From Streptomyces ficellus (GTDB lineage Bacteria > Actinomycetota > Actinomycetes > Streptomycetales > Streptomycetaceae): DNA of 64,000 nt. Numbering within the stretch: the stretch's first letter is position 1; the number at the start of each line of letters is the position of its first letter. Below are positions 51,309-59,751 of the stretch, piece by piece. The notes beneath the pieces are model-generated. The model saw only the letters and a list, made by a program, of their open reading frames with translations, searched no databases and was not told where the DNA came from. The DNA is taken from the NCBI RefSeq assembly GCF_009739905.1, contig NZ_CP034279.1, positions 6,448,001-6,512,000 on the forward strand, given 5' to 3'. The translations under genes and the position numbers were made by a program.

Positions 51309-52844
51309 TCAGTCCCGCGCGCCGACCGGGTACGCCTGCTCGGCCCGCACGGTCTTCTCGACCGGCGTGGCGGCCGACGTGGCGACCACGACCGACGGCC
51401 GCGGGGTTCGCGAGCGGCGGTCGGCACGCAGACCGGTCAGGGTGATCAGGAGGCCGGCGACCGCGATCGCCGTGACCACGGCGAGGCCGGGCCTGAAGCT
51501 GTCCAGGACCGCCTGCGGGGAGCTCGCCCCGTGCCCGCCGCCCGCCGTGATCACGGCGGTGACGACGGCGAGGAAGACGGCGCCGCCCACCTGGACGGAG
51601 GTGTTGAGCAGGCCGGACACCATGCCCTGTTCGCGGTCGTCCACGCCGTTGGTGGCCTGGATGTTGAGGGAGGGGAAGGTCAGCGCGCAGGCGGCGCCGA
51701 GGAGCAGCATCGAGGGCAGGACGACGGCCGCGTAGCGGGGCGTCAGGTCGACCTGGAGGAAGATCGCGTAGGCGGCGACCAGGAGCGCGAAGCCGGTGGC
51801 GATCACGCGGGGCGTGCCGAACCGGTCCACCACGTCACCGATCTTGGTGGAGGACAGCGCCACCAGCACACCGGCCGGCAGGAACGCGAGGGCGGTCTGC
51901 AGGGCGCTCCAGCCGAGCAGCGCCTGCATGTACTGGGTGGCGATGAACTGGAAGGCGACGTACGAACCGAAGAACGCGGCGGCTCCGAGCTGGGCGCGGG
52001 CCTGCGTACCGGAGCGGAGCACACCGAGCCGCAGCAGCGGACTGGCGCTGCGGCGCTCGATGGTCACGAAGGCGGCGAGCAGGGCGGCGGTGGCGAGGAA
52101 CGACAGCAGCGTACGGGCGGAGGTCCAGCCCACCTCGGGCGCCTGGACCACGGTGAACACCAGCAGCAGCATGGCGGCGGTGCCGGTGACCGCGCCGGGG
52201 ACGTCGTAGCCGCCGCGGGTGTCCTCGCGGTCGCTGTGCGGGATCAGCCGCAGGCCGGCCACCAGGGCGATGAGCGCGATCGGCGCGGGCAGCAGCATGG
52301 TGGAGCGCCAGCTCACCTCGGTGAGCAGTCCGGACAGGACCAGGCCCATGGAGAAGCCGGTGGCGGCGCACGTGGTGTAGATCGACAGGGCCCGGTTGCG
52401 CTGCGGGCCCTCCTTGAACGTGGTGGTGATGATCGAGAGGCCGGCGGGCGCGGTGAACGCGGCGCTCAGGCCCTTGATGAAGCGGCTCGCGATGAGCAGC
52501 GGGCCGGAGTCGACGAGCCCGCCGAGCAGGGAGGCGAGCGCGAAGACGGCGAGGGCGATCAGGAAGACGCGGCGGCGGCCCAGGAGGTCGGCCGCCCGGC
52601 CGCCGAGCAGCAGGAGCCCGCCGTAGCCCAGGATGTAGCCGCTGACGATCCACTGAAGGGTGGCGGTGGAGAGGTGGAGGTCCGCCGCGATCGAGGGCAG
52701 GGCGACGCCGACCATCGAGACGTCGAGGGCGTCCAGGAACATCGCGGCGCACAGCACCAGCAGCGTGCCCCACAGGCGGGGGCTCCAGCGGTCTTCGGTG
52801 GCCGAACCCGCAGTGGGGGAGGGGGCGTTGAGCGGAGTGGTCAT
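51309..52844 (-). CDS. MFS transporter, DHA2 (14-helix) drug exporter type
   Basis: A 511-residue major facilitator with about 14 membrane helices. Motif A occurs as GGRAADLLGRRRVFL, motif C-like Gly-rich helix 5 as ATGFSMGLVLSGLL, and helix 1 carries FLDALDVSMVGVALPSI with the DHA2 Asp. It is a likely proton-driven multidrug exporter. The divergent MarR gene and three palindromes between them suggest the regulator is released by the drug. The ATG at 52844 (MTTPLNAP) is used; an upstream frame would translate the operator DNA itself. Confidence 0.92.
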   Translation of the reverse strand: MTTPLNAPSPTAGSATEDRWSPRLWGTLLVLCAAMFLDALDVSMVGVALPSIAADLHLSTATLQWIVSGYILGYGGLLLLGGRAADLLGRRRVFLIALAVFALASLLGGLVDSGPLLIASRFIKGLSAAFTAPAGLSIITTTFKEGPQRNRALSIYTTCAATGFSMGLVLSGLLTEVSWRSTMLLPAPIALIALVAGLRLIPHSDREDTRGGYDVPGAVTGTAAMLLLVFTVVQAPEVGWTSARTLLSFLATAALLAAFVTIERRSASPLLRLGVLRSGTQARAQLGAAAFFGSYVAFQFIATQYMQALLGWSALQTALAFLPAGVLVALSSTKIGDVVDRFGTPRVIATGFALLVAAYAIFLQVDLTPRYAAVVLPSMLLLGAACALTFPSLNIQATNGVDDREQGMVSGLLNTSVQVGGAVFLAVVTAVITAGGGHGASSPQAVLDSFRPGLAVVTAIAVAGLLITLTGLRADRRSRTPRPSVVVATSAATPVEKTVRAEQAYPVGARD

Positions 52845-52859
52845 GCGCAGCAACAGTAC

Positions 52860-52905
52860 ATGCATATGCATTGGATGCAAGTGCATTTAATTCTTGTGCA
52901 ACAAG
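52860..52905. promoter_or_regulatory. Three palindromes between MFS and MarR genes
   Basis: ATGCATATGCAT (52860-52871), ATGCAAGTGCAT (52875-52886) and CTTGT-gca-ACAAG (52893-52905) are symmetrical or nearly so and packed within 46 bp. The first two share ATGCA-N2-TGCAT form. They are good MarR-type sites covering both promoters. Confidence 0.7.
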
Positions 52906-52932
52906 TGGTGTCTTCCCTGCTAACGTGGCTCC

Positions 52933-53346
52933 ATGGCTGTGACGAAGTCCGAGCGCGCGCTCGTGGACCAGTGGCGCGATGTGCTCGCCCTGCACGCCCG
53001 CACGACCTGCGAACTCGACCGTGCGCTGCACCAGCACGGCCTGGGCGCCAGCGACTTCGAGGTCCTCGACGTGCTGGCCGAGGGCGCGGCGGAGGATGGC
53101 GGCAACGCCTACCGCGTCCAGGAACTCGCCTCCCGGGTCCACCTCAGCCAGAGCGCCCTCTCACGGCTGGTCGCCCGCCTGGAGAAGGACGGCCTGGTCG
53201 CGCGCGGTATGTGCAGCGAGGACCGGCGCGGCGTCCGGGTCGCCCTCACCGACGCCGGACGAGCCCGGCACGCCGAAGTGCTGCCTCTCCAGCGTGCCGT
53301 GCTCAGCCGGATGCTCGGCGAGGAGCGGGGTCCTACGACCAGGTGA
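52933..53346 (+). CDS. MarR family transcriptional regulator
   Basis: A 137-residue MarR protein. The winged helix includes LGASDFEVLDVLAEGA, RVQELASRVHLSQSALSRLVARLEKDGLVAR and the wing CSEDRRGVRVALTDAGRARH. It has one Cys in the wing region, so ligand sensing is more likely than dithiol sensing. The ATG at 52933 has no clear ribosome site. It is divergent from the MFS exporter with three palindromes between, the usual local drug-efflux control. The C-terminus overlaps the convergent maleylpyruvate isomerase-like gene by 14 bases. Confidence 0.88.
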   Translation: MAVTKSERALVDQWRDVLALHARTTCELDRALHQHGLGASDFEVLDVLAEGAAEDGGNAYRVQELASRVHLSQSALSRLVARLEKDGLVARGMCSEDRRGVRVALTDAGRARHAEVLPLQRAVLSRMLGEERGPTTR

Positions 53347-54085
53347 CGGCGGACGTCTCCCGCCACAGCAGCGCCACACCCTCGTCCCCGGACACGGTGA
53401 CCGCCTCCAGCGGCAGCCGGTTCCACAGGGCCAGGTACAGCTCGGCGGCCGTCCCGCTCAGCTCGCAGTCCGCGTCGCCCCCGTCCGTGCGCACCGTGCG
53501 CGGCGCCCGGTCCGACAGGTGCACGGTCCACACGTCGGCCGTGTCCGTCGCCCGCACGCGCAGGACGGCCGCCTTTGGCGTACGCACCCGGCTCTTCTCC
53601 CGGGAGTGCATGCCGCACAGCAACTCGTCGATCCCGTCGGCGGCGAACTCCGGCGCCATGTCCGGGACCACGGCCCCCAGCGCCGACTGCGCGTCCGCGC
53701 GGTGCACCGCCGTCTCGTGCGCCTGACGCCGGGCCCAGAAGGCGCGCGGCGAGGGCGCCGGCAGGAACGCCCAGCACGCGAGGGAGTCGGGGGCCTCGGT
53801 CAGCGCCGAGACCAGGCGCCCGTGCCCCTCCCGGAACCAGCCGAGCAGTTCGGCGCCGTCGAGGTCGGGCTCGCCCTCCGCGGGGTGGTACGAGGGGTGG
53901 CCCTCGGTGACGAAGGCGGTGGCCCAGCGGTGCACCATGCCCGTGTGCCGCAACAGGTCCCGTACCCGCCACTTTGGGCAGGTGGCGACCGCGGCGCCCG
54001 TGCCGGCCCGCTCGGCGGTGCCGGCGAGCAACTGGCCCTCGGCGGCCAGGTACTTGATGTGCTCAGTGATCTCCATGGTTGCCAT
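53333..54085 (-). CDS. Mycothiol-dependent maleylpyruvate isomerase family protein
   Basis: This 250-residue protein has the DinB-like four-helix mycothiol-binding domain (about 1-150): WRVRDLLRHTGMVHRWA and ARRQAHETAVHRADAQSA supply the metal histidines. The C-terminal alpha/beta domain reads TPKAAVLRVRATDTADVWTV. Relatives isomerise maleylpyruvate or transfer mycothiol in detoxification. Mycothiol use suits an actinomycete with the mycoredoxin at 58.3 kb. It lies convergent to MarR and on the same strand as the MFS gene at 54.2-55.4 kb. Confidence 0.85.
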   Translation of the reverse strand: MATMEITEHIKYLAAEGQLLAGTAERAGTGAAVATCPKWRVRDLLRHTGMVHRWATAFVTEGHPSYHPAEGEPDLDGAELLGWFREGHGRLVSALTEAPDSLACWAFLPAPSPRAFWARRQAHETAVHRADAQSALGAVVPDMAPEFAADGIDELLCGMHSREKSRVRTPKAAVLRVRATDTADVWTVHLSDRAPRTVRTDGGDADCELSGTAAELYLALWNRLPLEAVTVSGDEGVALLWRETSAVTWS

Positions 54086-54157
54086 GTCGCGATTCTGCCA
54101 GCGCCCGCCCGGGCAGGGAGCGGTTCAACGGCTGGGCGACGCGTCGGGCGTTGTGGC

Positions 54158-55366
54158 TCACGCGTCGCGCGCGGCGTACCCGATCAGCGCCGCACCGGCG
54201 GCCAGCACCGCGACGGTCGTCAGCGCGGCCGGCAGCGAGAACCAGTCGGCGAGGAAGCCGATCGCCGGCGGCCCGAGCAGCATGCCCCCGTACCCGAGCG
54301 TGGAGGCGCCGGCCACTCCGCCGGGCCCGGCCACGGCGCCGGCCCGGGCGACGGCGACGGGGAAGATGTTCGCCAGGCCAAGCCCCGTGACGGCGAAGCC
54401 GAGCAGAACCAGCCACACCGTCGGCGCCAGCGCGCCCAGCAGCATGCCGACCGCTGCCGTCGCCCCGCCCGCCACAAGGGTGCGGGTCTGTCCCAGGCGC
54501 TCCAGCAGCGCCGTACCCGAGAGGCGCCCGGCCGTCATCGCGAGGGCGAACAGCGAGTACCCGGCGGCGGCCACGCCGGGGTGGGCGTGCAGGTCCTGTT
54601 CCAGGTGGAGCGCTCCCCAGTCGGCCAGCGCCCCCTCTCCGTACGCCGTGCACAGCGCGATCACCCCGAAGACGGTCACGAGCCGGCGCGACCGGCCGTC
54701 GAGCCGGGCCCGCGGCCGCTCGTCGGCCGGCACGGCCTCCGGGGCGGCGGGGGAGGGGTGACGCAGCAGTACGGGGCCGGCGGCGGCCGTCAGCAGCAGC
54801 CCCGCGACCGTGAGCCCGAGGAGGTGCGCGACGGGGGAGAGCCCGGCCGCGACCAGGCCGCCGAGCCCGGCGCCGAGCATGCCGCCGAGGCTGAACGCGG
54901 CGTGGAAGCTCGGCATCACCGGGCGGCGCATCGCGGCCACCAGGTCGACCGCGGCGCTGTTCATCGCCACGTTGATGCCGCCGTACGCGGTGCCGAACAC
55001 CAGCAGCACCAGCCCGAGCGCGAGCGCCGAATGGGTCAGCGCGGGCAGCGCGATGCTCAGGCTGAGCAGCACCGCCGACACGACGGTCACCGGGTGGCTG
55101 CCGAAGCGCCGGCACAGACGGCCGGTCAGCGTCATGGTCACCACCGCGCCCGCCGACACCCCGAGGAGGGCCAGCCCAAGGTCACCGGCGGAGGCGCCGG
55201 TCTGCTGCTTGATGGCCGGGATCCGGACCACCCAGCCGGCGAACAGGAACCCGTCGAGGGCGAAGAACAAGGTCAGGGCGGTACGGAGACCGGCGAGGGA
55301 GCGCATGTCGGTGGCCCCGCCGGGGCTCCCGGCGCCGGTCGTCCTGAGTTTGTTTAGTAGCGGCAC
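54158..55366 (-). CDS. MFS transporter (12-helix), leaderless start likely
   Basis: A 402-residue major facilitator with about 12 helices; helix 1 region FFALDGFLFAGWVVRIPAIK and GRLCRRFGSHPV (motif A variant) match the sugar or drug efflux YbjJ-like group. I choose the GTG at 55366: on the minus strand a -35 TTGATG, 18-base spacer and TACCCT -10 (55378-55373) would start transcription at the GTG itself. The ATG at 55306 lacks a ribosome site, so it is the weaker choice. Substrate unknown. Confidence 0.82.
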   Translation of the reverse strand: MPLLNKLRTTGAGSPGGATDMRSLAGLRTALTLFFALDGFLFAGWVVRIPAIKQQTGASAGDLGLALLGVSAGAVVTMTLTGRLCRRFGSHPVTVVSAVLLSLSIALPALTHSALALGLVLLVFGTAYGGINVAMNSAAVDLVAAMRRPVMPSFHAAFSLGGMLGAGLGGLVAAGLSPVAHLLGLTVAGLLLTAAAGPVLLRHPSPAAPEAVPADERPRARLDGRSRRLVTVFGVIALCTAYGEGALADWGALHLEQDLHAHPGVAAAGYSLFALAMTAGRLSGTALLERLGQTRTLVAGGATAAVGMLLGALAPTVWLVLLGFAVTGLGLANIFPVAVARAGAVAGPGGVAGASTLGYGGMLLGPPAIGFLADWFSLPAALTTVAVLAAGAALIGYAARDA

Positions 55367-55372
55367 AAAGTC

Positions 55373-55402
55373 AGGGTAGGGGTTGGGGAGGGTCGCCATC
55401 AA
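55373..55402 (-). promoter_or_regulatory. Sigma-A-like promoter of the MFS gene
   Basis: TTGATG (55402-55397, minus strand) and TACCCT (55378-55373) are separated by 18 bases. The predicted start falls at the GTG at 55366, giving a leaderless mRNA. Confidence 0.5.
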
Positions 55403-55464
55403 ACCGGAAGGGGCGTTCGCGGGCGCGGCGTCAGACGGCGTGGTCGCCCTTCGTGAGCGACGCG

Positions 55465-55818
55465 TCAGCCCGTGCGGTCGCCCTTGGGCTTGCCCTGTTG
55501 GGCCGGCGTGCCGTGTGGCGGTGGGCTCATGGGTTCCTGCGACGTGGCCGGCGAGACCGGGGAGCCGCCCCGGCCGGGCGCGGCCTTCTCCGGCTTGGCG
55601 GCGGCGGGGTTGCCGCCGGACAGGGGGGCTCCGGCGTCCAGTTGCCGTTTGCGGGCCGTCAGCACCTGCACGACCATCGCCCGGTCGGCGTGCTCGTGCT
55701 CGTAGTGCAGCAACTGGTCCAGCTCGGGGACGCCGAGCGACCGGATGCGGTGCTCCAGCGTGCCGACGGGCAGCTCGTCGTAGTCGGGCAGCGGAAGTCC
55801 GCCGTGGTCGGTGGTCAT
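55465..55818 (-). CDS. DUF8129-type small protein
   Basis: A 117-residue protein: LPLPDYDELPVGTLEHRIRSL and LDQLLHYEHEHADRAMVVQVL form the conserved N-terminal helical module found in small actinobacterial proteins (DUF8129 as I recall). The C-terminal half is a disordered Pro/Gly/Lys tail. GGAGG lies just before the ATG at 55818. Its start codon overlaps the stop of the HhH protein gene by 4 bases, so the two are translationally coupled. Their shared role is unknown. Confidence 0.7.
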   Translation of the reverse strand: MTTDHGGLPLPDYDELPVGTLEHRIRSLGVPELDQLLHYEHEHADRAMVVQVLTARKRQLDAGAPLSGGNPAAAKPEKAAPGRGGSPVSPATSQEPMSPPPHGTPAQQGKPKGDRTG

Positions 55819-56501
55819 CCGGATCCTCCCTGTGTCTCGTCGTCCGTCTCGCGCACGTCCCCGACCACCTCGTCGACGACCTGCTCGTCCAGCGCCGCGC
55901 GCACCAGAGCGGCGGCCAGCGCGGGCAGTTCCTCCTTCCCGACGAGTCGGGCCAGCTCCTCCGGTTCCGCCGGCAGTCCCAGCCGCCGCGCCCCGTCCAG
56001 CGTCTTGCGGTCCAGGTACGGCGCCAGGTCCGGCCACACGCCCTGCACCTCGCGCAGGAAGATGTCCGCCCCGGCCGGGCCGATCCCGGGCACCTCCCGG
56101 AGCAGGCCCCGCAGCGCGTCCACGTCACCGCCGGCGATGTCGCGCATCCGGCGCAGGTCGCCGCCGTACGTGTCGAGCACCAGCCCGGCGGCCTCGCCCA
56201 GCTGGGTCGACGTCCGCTCGTCGTACCGCCGGTAGCCGCCCTCGCCCAGCGCGTCCACGCGCCGCTGCCACGTCGCGTCCCGCATGTGGCGCGCGTCCCG
56301 CAGGCCCGCGTCGAAGAGGGCGCGCGCCGCCGCCACCGCCGTGCCGGCGCGGATCCGCGCGCTCAGCAGGTGGGCCAGGACCAGCACCTGGTACAGCGGC
56401 TGCGGAGTGTCCTTGAGGCGGATCCCGGCTTCCTCCGCGTAGGTACGGCCCTCCCGGTCGAGGAGGGACCGGACCGTCGTCCCGTTGGCGGGGCGTGCCA
56501 T
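55815..56501 (-). CDS. HhH-GPD superfamily DNA glycosylase/endonuclease-like protein
   Basis: The 228-residue product resembles endonuclease III-like HhH-GPD proteins. The helix-hairpin-helix is REVPGIGPAGADIFLREVQ, with following VWPDLAPYLDRKTL where the catalytic Asp of the GPD motif should lie. It lacks the C-terminal Cys cluster of Fe-S Nth/MutY. Helical segments RTYAEEAGIRLKDTPQPLY and LLSARIRAGTAVAAARALF complete the fold. AGGAGG before the ATG at 56501 sets the start. It could process damaged bases; whether it is catalytic is unsure. Coupled to DUF8129 downstream. Confidence 0.82.
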   Translation of the reverse strand: MARPANGTTVRSLLDREGRTYAEEAGIRLKDTPQPLYQVLVLAHLLSARIRAGTAVAAARALFDAGLRDARHMRDATWQRRVDALGEGGYRRYDERTSTQLGEAAGLVLDTYGGDLRRMRDIAGGDVDALRGLLREVPGIGPAGADIFLREVQGVWPDLAPYLDRKTLDGARRLGLPAEPEELARLVGKEELPALAAALVRAALDEQVVDEVVGDVRETDDETQGGSG

Positions 56502-56622
56502 GCGACCTCCTGGAACCTCGCGCGATCCCCGGTGAACCTGCCGCCCGCAGTACCCGTCCAGGGTCGGCCGAAACAGCACCACCGGGCGGGGCGGCCCGCT
56601 GGATCATGGGAGACTCGCCCCC

Positions 56623-57849
56623 ATGAACGGCAAGGCGACCACGACCCGATCCCGGCTGGACCGGGGCCGCAGCGCGCTCGGACCCGCACTGGAGCTGGTG
56701 CATACCGGGCGCGCCCCCACCCGCGCCGTCCTCACCGCCGAGCTCGGTGTCACCCGTGCCACCGCCGGTGCCGTCGCCGCCGAGCTGGAGGCGCTCGGTC
56801 TCATCCGCGTCGACTCCCGCCCCGGTGCCGCGGCCGGTTCGCAGGGCCGGCCGTCGCACCGGCTCACCGTCGAGGAGAACGGCCCGGTCGCCCTCGCCGC
56901 CCAGATCCACGCCGACGGCTTCCGCGCCGCCCTGGTCGGCCTCGGCGGCCGTGTCGTCGCCACGGCGCCCGGCTCCATGACGGTGACCGCCGACCCGGCG
57001 CAGGTCCTCGCGGCCGTCGTGGAGGCGGGCGCCGGCCTGCTCCGGGAGAGCGGGCGCCGCTGCGTGGGCGCCGGCCTCGCCGTGCCCTCCGCCGTCGCCG
57101 AGCCCGAAGGCACCGCCCTCAACCCGCTGCACGTCGCCTGGCCGGCCGGGGCGCCCGTCCGGGACGTCTTCGCCGAGCTGGTCCGGGCGGCCGGGATCGA
57201 CGGCCCCGCGTTCACCGGCAACGACGTGAACCTCGCCGCCCTGGCCGAGCACCGGCACGGCGCGGGGCGCGGCGCCCAGCACCTGCTCTGCGTCGCCACC
57301 GGGCACCGCGGCGTCGGCGGCGCCCTCGTCCTGGACGGGCGCCTCCACACCGGCAGTTCCGGCCTCGCCCTCGAAGTGGGGCACCTCACCGTCAATCCGG
57401 CGGGCCGCCCCTGCTACTGCGGCAGCCGCGGCTGCCTGGACGTCGAGGCCGACCCGCTGGCCTTCCTCACGGCAGCCGGCCGTGAACCCGGGCCCGAGGT
57501 CTCCCTGCTCCAGCAGTCCCGTGACCTGCTCCGCGACCACGCCGACGACGAGGGCGTCCGGGCGGCCACGGAGGAGCTGGTCGACCGGCTGGGCCTGGGG
57601 CTGGCGGGCCTGGTCAACATCCTCAACCCCGACCGCATCATCCTCGGCGGCCTGCACCGCGAACTCCTGGCCGCCGACCCCGAGCGGCTGCGCGCGGTGG
57701 TCGCCGACCGCAGCCTGTGGGGCCGCAGCGGCGGCGTACCGATCCTGGGCTGCACCCTGGACCACAACAGCCTCGCCGGCGCGGCCGAACTGGCCTGGCA
57801 GCCCGTGCTGGACGACCCCCTCGCCGCCCTGGGCCAGCCGGCGGCGTGA
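56623..57849 (+). CDS. ROK family transcriptional regulator (NagC/XylR-like)
   Basis: A 408-residue protein with an N-terminal winged helix (ALELVHTGRAPTRAVLTAELGVTRATAGAV) and a ROK domain. The zinc site CYCGSRGCLDVE and EVGHLTV are present, but the ATP loop DxGGT is replaced (IHADGFRAALVGLGG), so it binds sugar without being a kinase. The ligand is probably a sugar or sugar phosphate. No sugar uptake genes are nearby. It stands alone before a repeat-rich gap. Confidence 0.9.
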   Translation: MNGKATTTRSRLDRGRSALGPALELVHTGRAPTRAVLTAELGVTRATAGAVAAELEALGLIRVDSRPGAAAGSQGRPSHRLTVEENGPVALAAQIHADGFRAALVGLGGRVVATAPGSMTVTADPAQVLAAVVEAGAGLLRESGRRCVGAGLAVPSAVAEPEGTALNPLHVAWPAGAPVRDVFAELVRAAGIDGPAFTGNDVNLAALAEHRHGAGRGAQHLLCVATGHRGVGGALVLDGRLHTGSSGLALEVGHLTVNPAGRPCYCGSRGCLDVEADPLAFLTAAGREPGPEVSLLQQSRDLLRDHADDEGVRAATEELVDRLGLGLAGLVNILNPDRIILGGLHRELLAADPERLRAVVADRSLWGRSGGVPILGCTLDHNSLAGAAELAWQPVLDDPLAALGQPAA

Positions 57850-58272
57850 ACGAGCGGCGCGAACGAGCGGCGTGAACGCCGACGCCAGGGCGCGGGCCGC
57901 TGCGGCCGCATGTCTCGCGGGCGGGCGCCAAGCCCGTGGTTTCGGATGCAGGCCGTGGACCTCGGCCGCGCGGGCTGTTGCTCGGCCGGGCAGCTCGCCC
58001 GCGACGCGGACCGGCTGCCAAGTCTGTGGACCCGAACGCGTAGCCCGTGGACCTCGGCCGCGCGGGCTGTTGCTCGGCCGGGCAGCTCGCGGACCGGCTG
58101 CGTGGTCGGCCGCTCGGCAGCGCGACTGCCGGACCGGCCGCTGAGCCCGGGGGCTCGGCCGTGCGGCCCGTCGACCTGCCGCACGGGTCCCCGTTTGGCC
58201 GCACTGTTGCTGGACGACCGCACCGGCCGGCCCGCGCCTCCGCGTGCCCGTGCGAGACGGTGACGCGTGCGG
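57850..58272. other. Repeat-rich intergenic region
   Basis: About 420 bp after the ROK regulator gene. It holds a direct duplication of 46 bp and scattered related pieces (GCCCGTGG, GGACCGGCTGC). Open frames through it are repetitive, Arg/Ala/Pro-rich and lack ribosome sites, so I treat it as noncoding. No tRNA or hairpin clear enough to name. Confidence 0.6.
57953..58090. repeat. 46-bp exact direct repeat
   Basis: The 46-bp unit starting CCGTGGACCTCGGCCGCG and ending GGGCAGCTCGC occurs at 57953-57998 and 58045-58090, 92 bp apart, with no mismatches. Both copies are followed within 10 bases by GGACCGGCTGC, with an 8-10 base difference in between. Identity of this length outside genes shows a recent duplication. 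Confidence 0.95.
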
Positions 58273-58539
58273 TCACGCCGTGCGCCGGGCGTTCGCCTTC
58301 ACGGTCTTCAGTAGCCGCCGCAGTGACGGGTTGACCAGCGCCGTCCCGCCGACGCGTACGGTCGGTACGGTCTCGTTCCCGTCGGCGACCGAGCGGACGT
58401 ACGCCGCCGCCTCGGGGTCCTGCCAGATGTTCACCTCGGTGCGCGGCAGACCGACGACGCGCAGCTGAAGGCGCAGTTTCATGCAGTACGGACAGCCCGG
58501 CCGCCAGTAGACGACCACGTCCTCACGGTCCGCGCCCAC
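58273..58539 (-). CDS. Mycoredoxin-type glutaredoxin
   Basis: An 88-residue glutaredoxin-fold protein: VVVYWRPGCPYCMKLRLQL carries CPYC (Cys 16 and 19), TVPTVRVGGTALVNP the cis-Pro and GGT loop. It lacks the glutathione-binding pattern of GSH glutaredoxins, as expected for a mycothiol user. Mycoredoxin 1 removes mycothiol from mixed disulfides using mycothiol as reductant. GGAGGGG before the GTG at 58539 supports the start. It lies next to a HATPase protein gene on the same strand. Confidence 0.88.
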   Translation of the reverse strand: MGADREDVVVYWRPGCPYCMKLRLQLRVVGLPRTEVNIWQDPEAAAYVRSVADGNETVPTVRVGGTALVNPSLRRLLKTVKANARRTA

Positions 58540-58681
58540 GGTCGCCCCTCCGTCGCCTGGTGCTGGTGCTCAGCAGGCTACTCCCCGCCGTGTAAGGGCG
58601 GTGTTGCTGCCCGTACGGCGACGAGGACACCCCGCGGGGCCCGGCCCCCGGGACGAGGGGAGGGCACGGCGGGCAGGCCGG

Positions 58682-59224
58682 TCAGCCCGCCACGGCCGGC
58701 CGGACGGTGACCCGTTCGCGGACCACGTCGGCCGCCTCCGCCGCGTCCCCGAACGGCACCGCGCCGGTGAAGGGACCCGTGGTGGCGGCGCCGTACACCG
58801 GAAGGGGCGGTATCGGCAGGGGCGTCGACGAGGGCGCCGGGAGGGTGAACCACACGACCTTCCCGGATTCGCCCTGCGGCCGGGCACCCCAACTCTCGCT
58901 GAACGCCTCTATCAGAGCCAGCCCGCGGCCCGAAGTGGCCATCGGGTCGGACGTGTTGACCATCGGGAGGCGGGGGTCGTGGTCGTGGACCGAGACCGTC
59001 AGCCGGTCGAGCAGCAGCTCGATCTCGACGGTGCACACCTTGTCGGGCTGGGCGTGCTGGTGAACATTTGTCAGGAGCTCGGTGACACCGAGCGCGGCCT
59101 TCTCGATCAGACAATCGAGATTCCAGTAGCGCAGTTGCGCTGAAACGATTCTGCGGACCTGACCGATCCGCGACGGCAGGGCTTGGAGCTCTACCGTGCA
59201 CTGCCTGCTTGCCTGGCTGATCAC
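58682..59224 (-). CDS. HATPase_c anti-sigma-like ATP-binding protein
   Basis: The 180-residue protein has a GHKL/RsbW-type fold: N box LGVTELLTNVHQHA, then the D box VSVHDHDPRLP and the G2 box GRGLALIEAFSESWG. The C-terminal about 40 residues are Pro/Gly/Ala-rich. Streptomycetes hold dozens of such proteins that bind anti-anti-sigma partners or sigma factors, often linked to phosphatases. No sigma gene or STAS-domain gene adjoins here. The role is open; kinase activity may be for a STAS partner. Start ATG at 59224. Confidence 0.85.
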   Translation of the reverse strand: MISQASRQCTVELQALPSRIGQVRRIVSAQLRYWNLDCLIEKAALGVTELLTNVHQHAQPDKVCTVEIELLLDRLTVSVHDHDPRLPMVNTSDPMATSGRGLALIEAFSESWGARPQGESGKVVWFTLPAPSSTPLPIPPLPVYGAATTGPFTGAVPFGDAAEAADVVRERVTVRPAVAG

Positions 59225-59421
59225 GGCTGCGACTCCCCGAAATAGGTCCGGAAGAAGACGGAGATCGGATCCAGTAGATGGCTGGCTGTTGGTCCGGCGG
59301 GCTGGATCGCAGCGTCACCGCCGGTGCACCCTGGGTAGTGATGTCAGTCCAGCGTGGACCAGGGGTGACCGGTTCGCAACTCAACGACGTTCGGTACCCG
59401 TGGCCACAGCCGTCACTTCTG

Positions 59422-59751
59422 TCAGTCTTGGTCGCCGCCCTCGCGGCGTACGGCCTCCAGCAGGCGCCCGGCCAGTGCCGTCGCCGCGGCCCCGTCCGGC
59501 CTCCGGCTGCGCTGGCCCATCGTCAGCCGGTACCGCGTGCCGTTGAGCGTCGCCACCATGGCGTCGTCGCGCCCCGCGAACCAGGGCCGGCTCGCCCTGA
59601 CCGCCCGTACCGGCGCGCTGTCGATCACCCGTCCGTAGCTGGTGAGGAGCGCCAGCCTGCCGTCCTTGATGAGCACCTCGCCCGCCCGGGTCAGCGAGCG
59701 CGGCCACCGTTCTATCCGTACGCCTGTGGCGCTGAAATCAGCCTCAGCCAT
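59422..59751 (-). CDS. Conserved hypothetical protein
   Basis: A 109-residue protein beginning MAEADFSATGVRIERWPRSL with a beta-rich body (VLIKDGRLALLTSYGRVIDS, ATLNGTRYRLTM), suggestive of a GRAM/PH-like or small beta-barrel fold. I know it only as a family of small streptomycete proteins of unknown function. ATG start at 59751. It is divergent from the Cds1-like gene 365 bp upstream and follows, on the same strand, ahead of the HATPase gene. Confidence 0.65.
   Translation of the reverse strand: MAEADFSATGVRIERWPRSLTRAGEVLIKDGRLALLTSYGRVIDSAPVRAVRASRPWFAGRDDAMVATLNGTRYRLTMGQRSRRPDGAAATALAGRLLEAVRREGGDQD

Noticed and set aside
52844..52886. MFS start extended to MHLHPMHMHV
   Set aside because: This N-terminus is a translation of the operator palindromes; no ribosome site is visible for it.
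57910..58263. Plus-strand frame of 117 codons in the repeat-rich gap
   Set aside because: Repetitive Arg/Ala/Pro product generated by the duplicated 46-bp unit; no start signal or family resemblance.
57850..58272. Possible CRISPR array at the direct repeats
   Set aside because: Only two long copies with a single spacer-like interval, units too long (46 bp) and no cas genes in the window.
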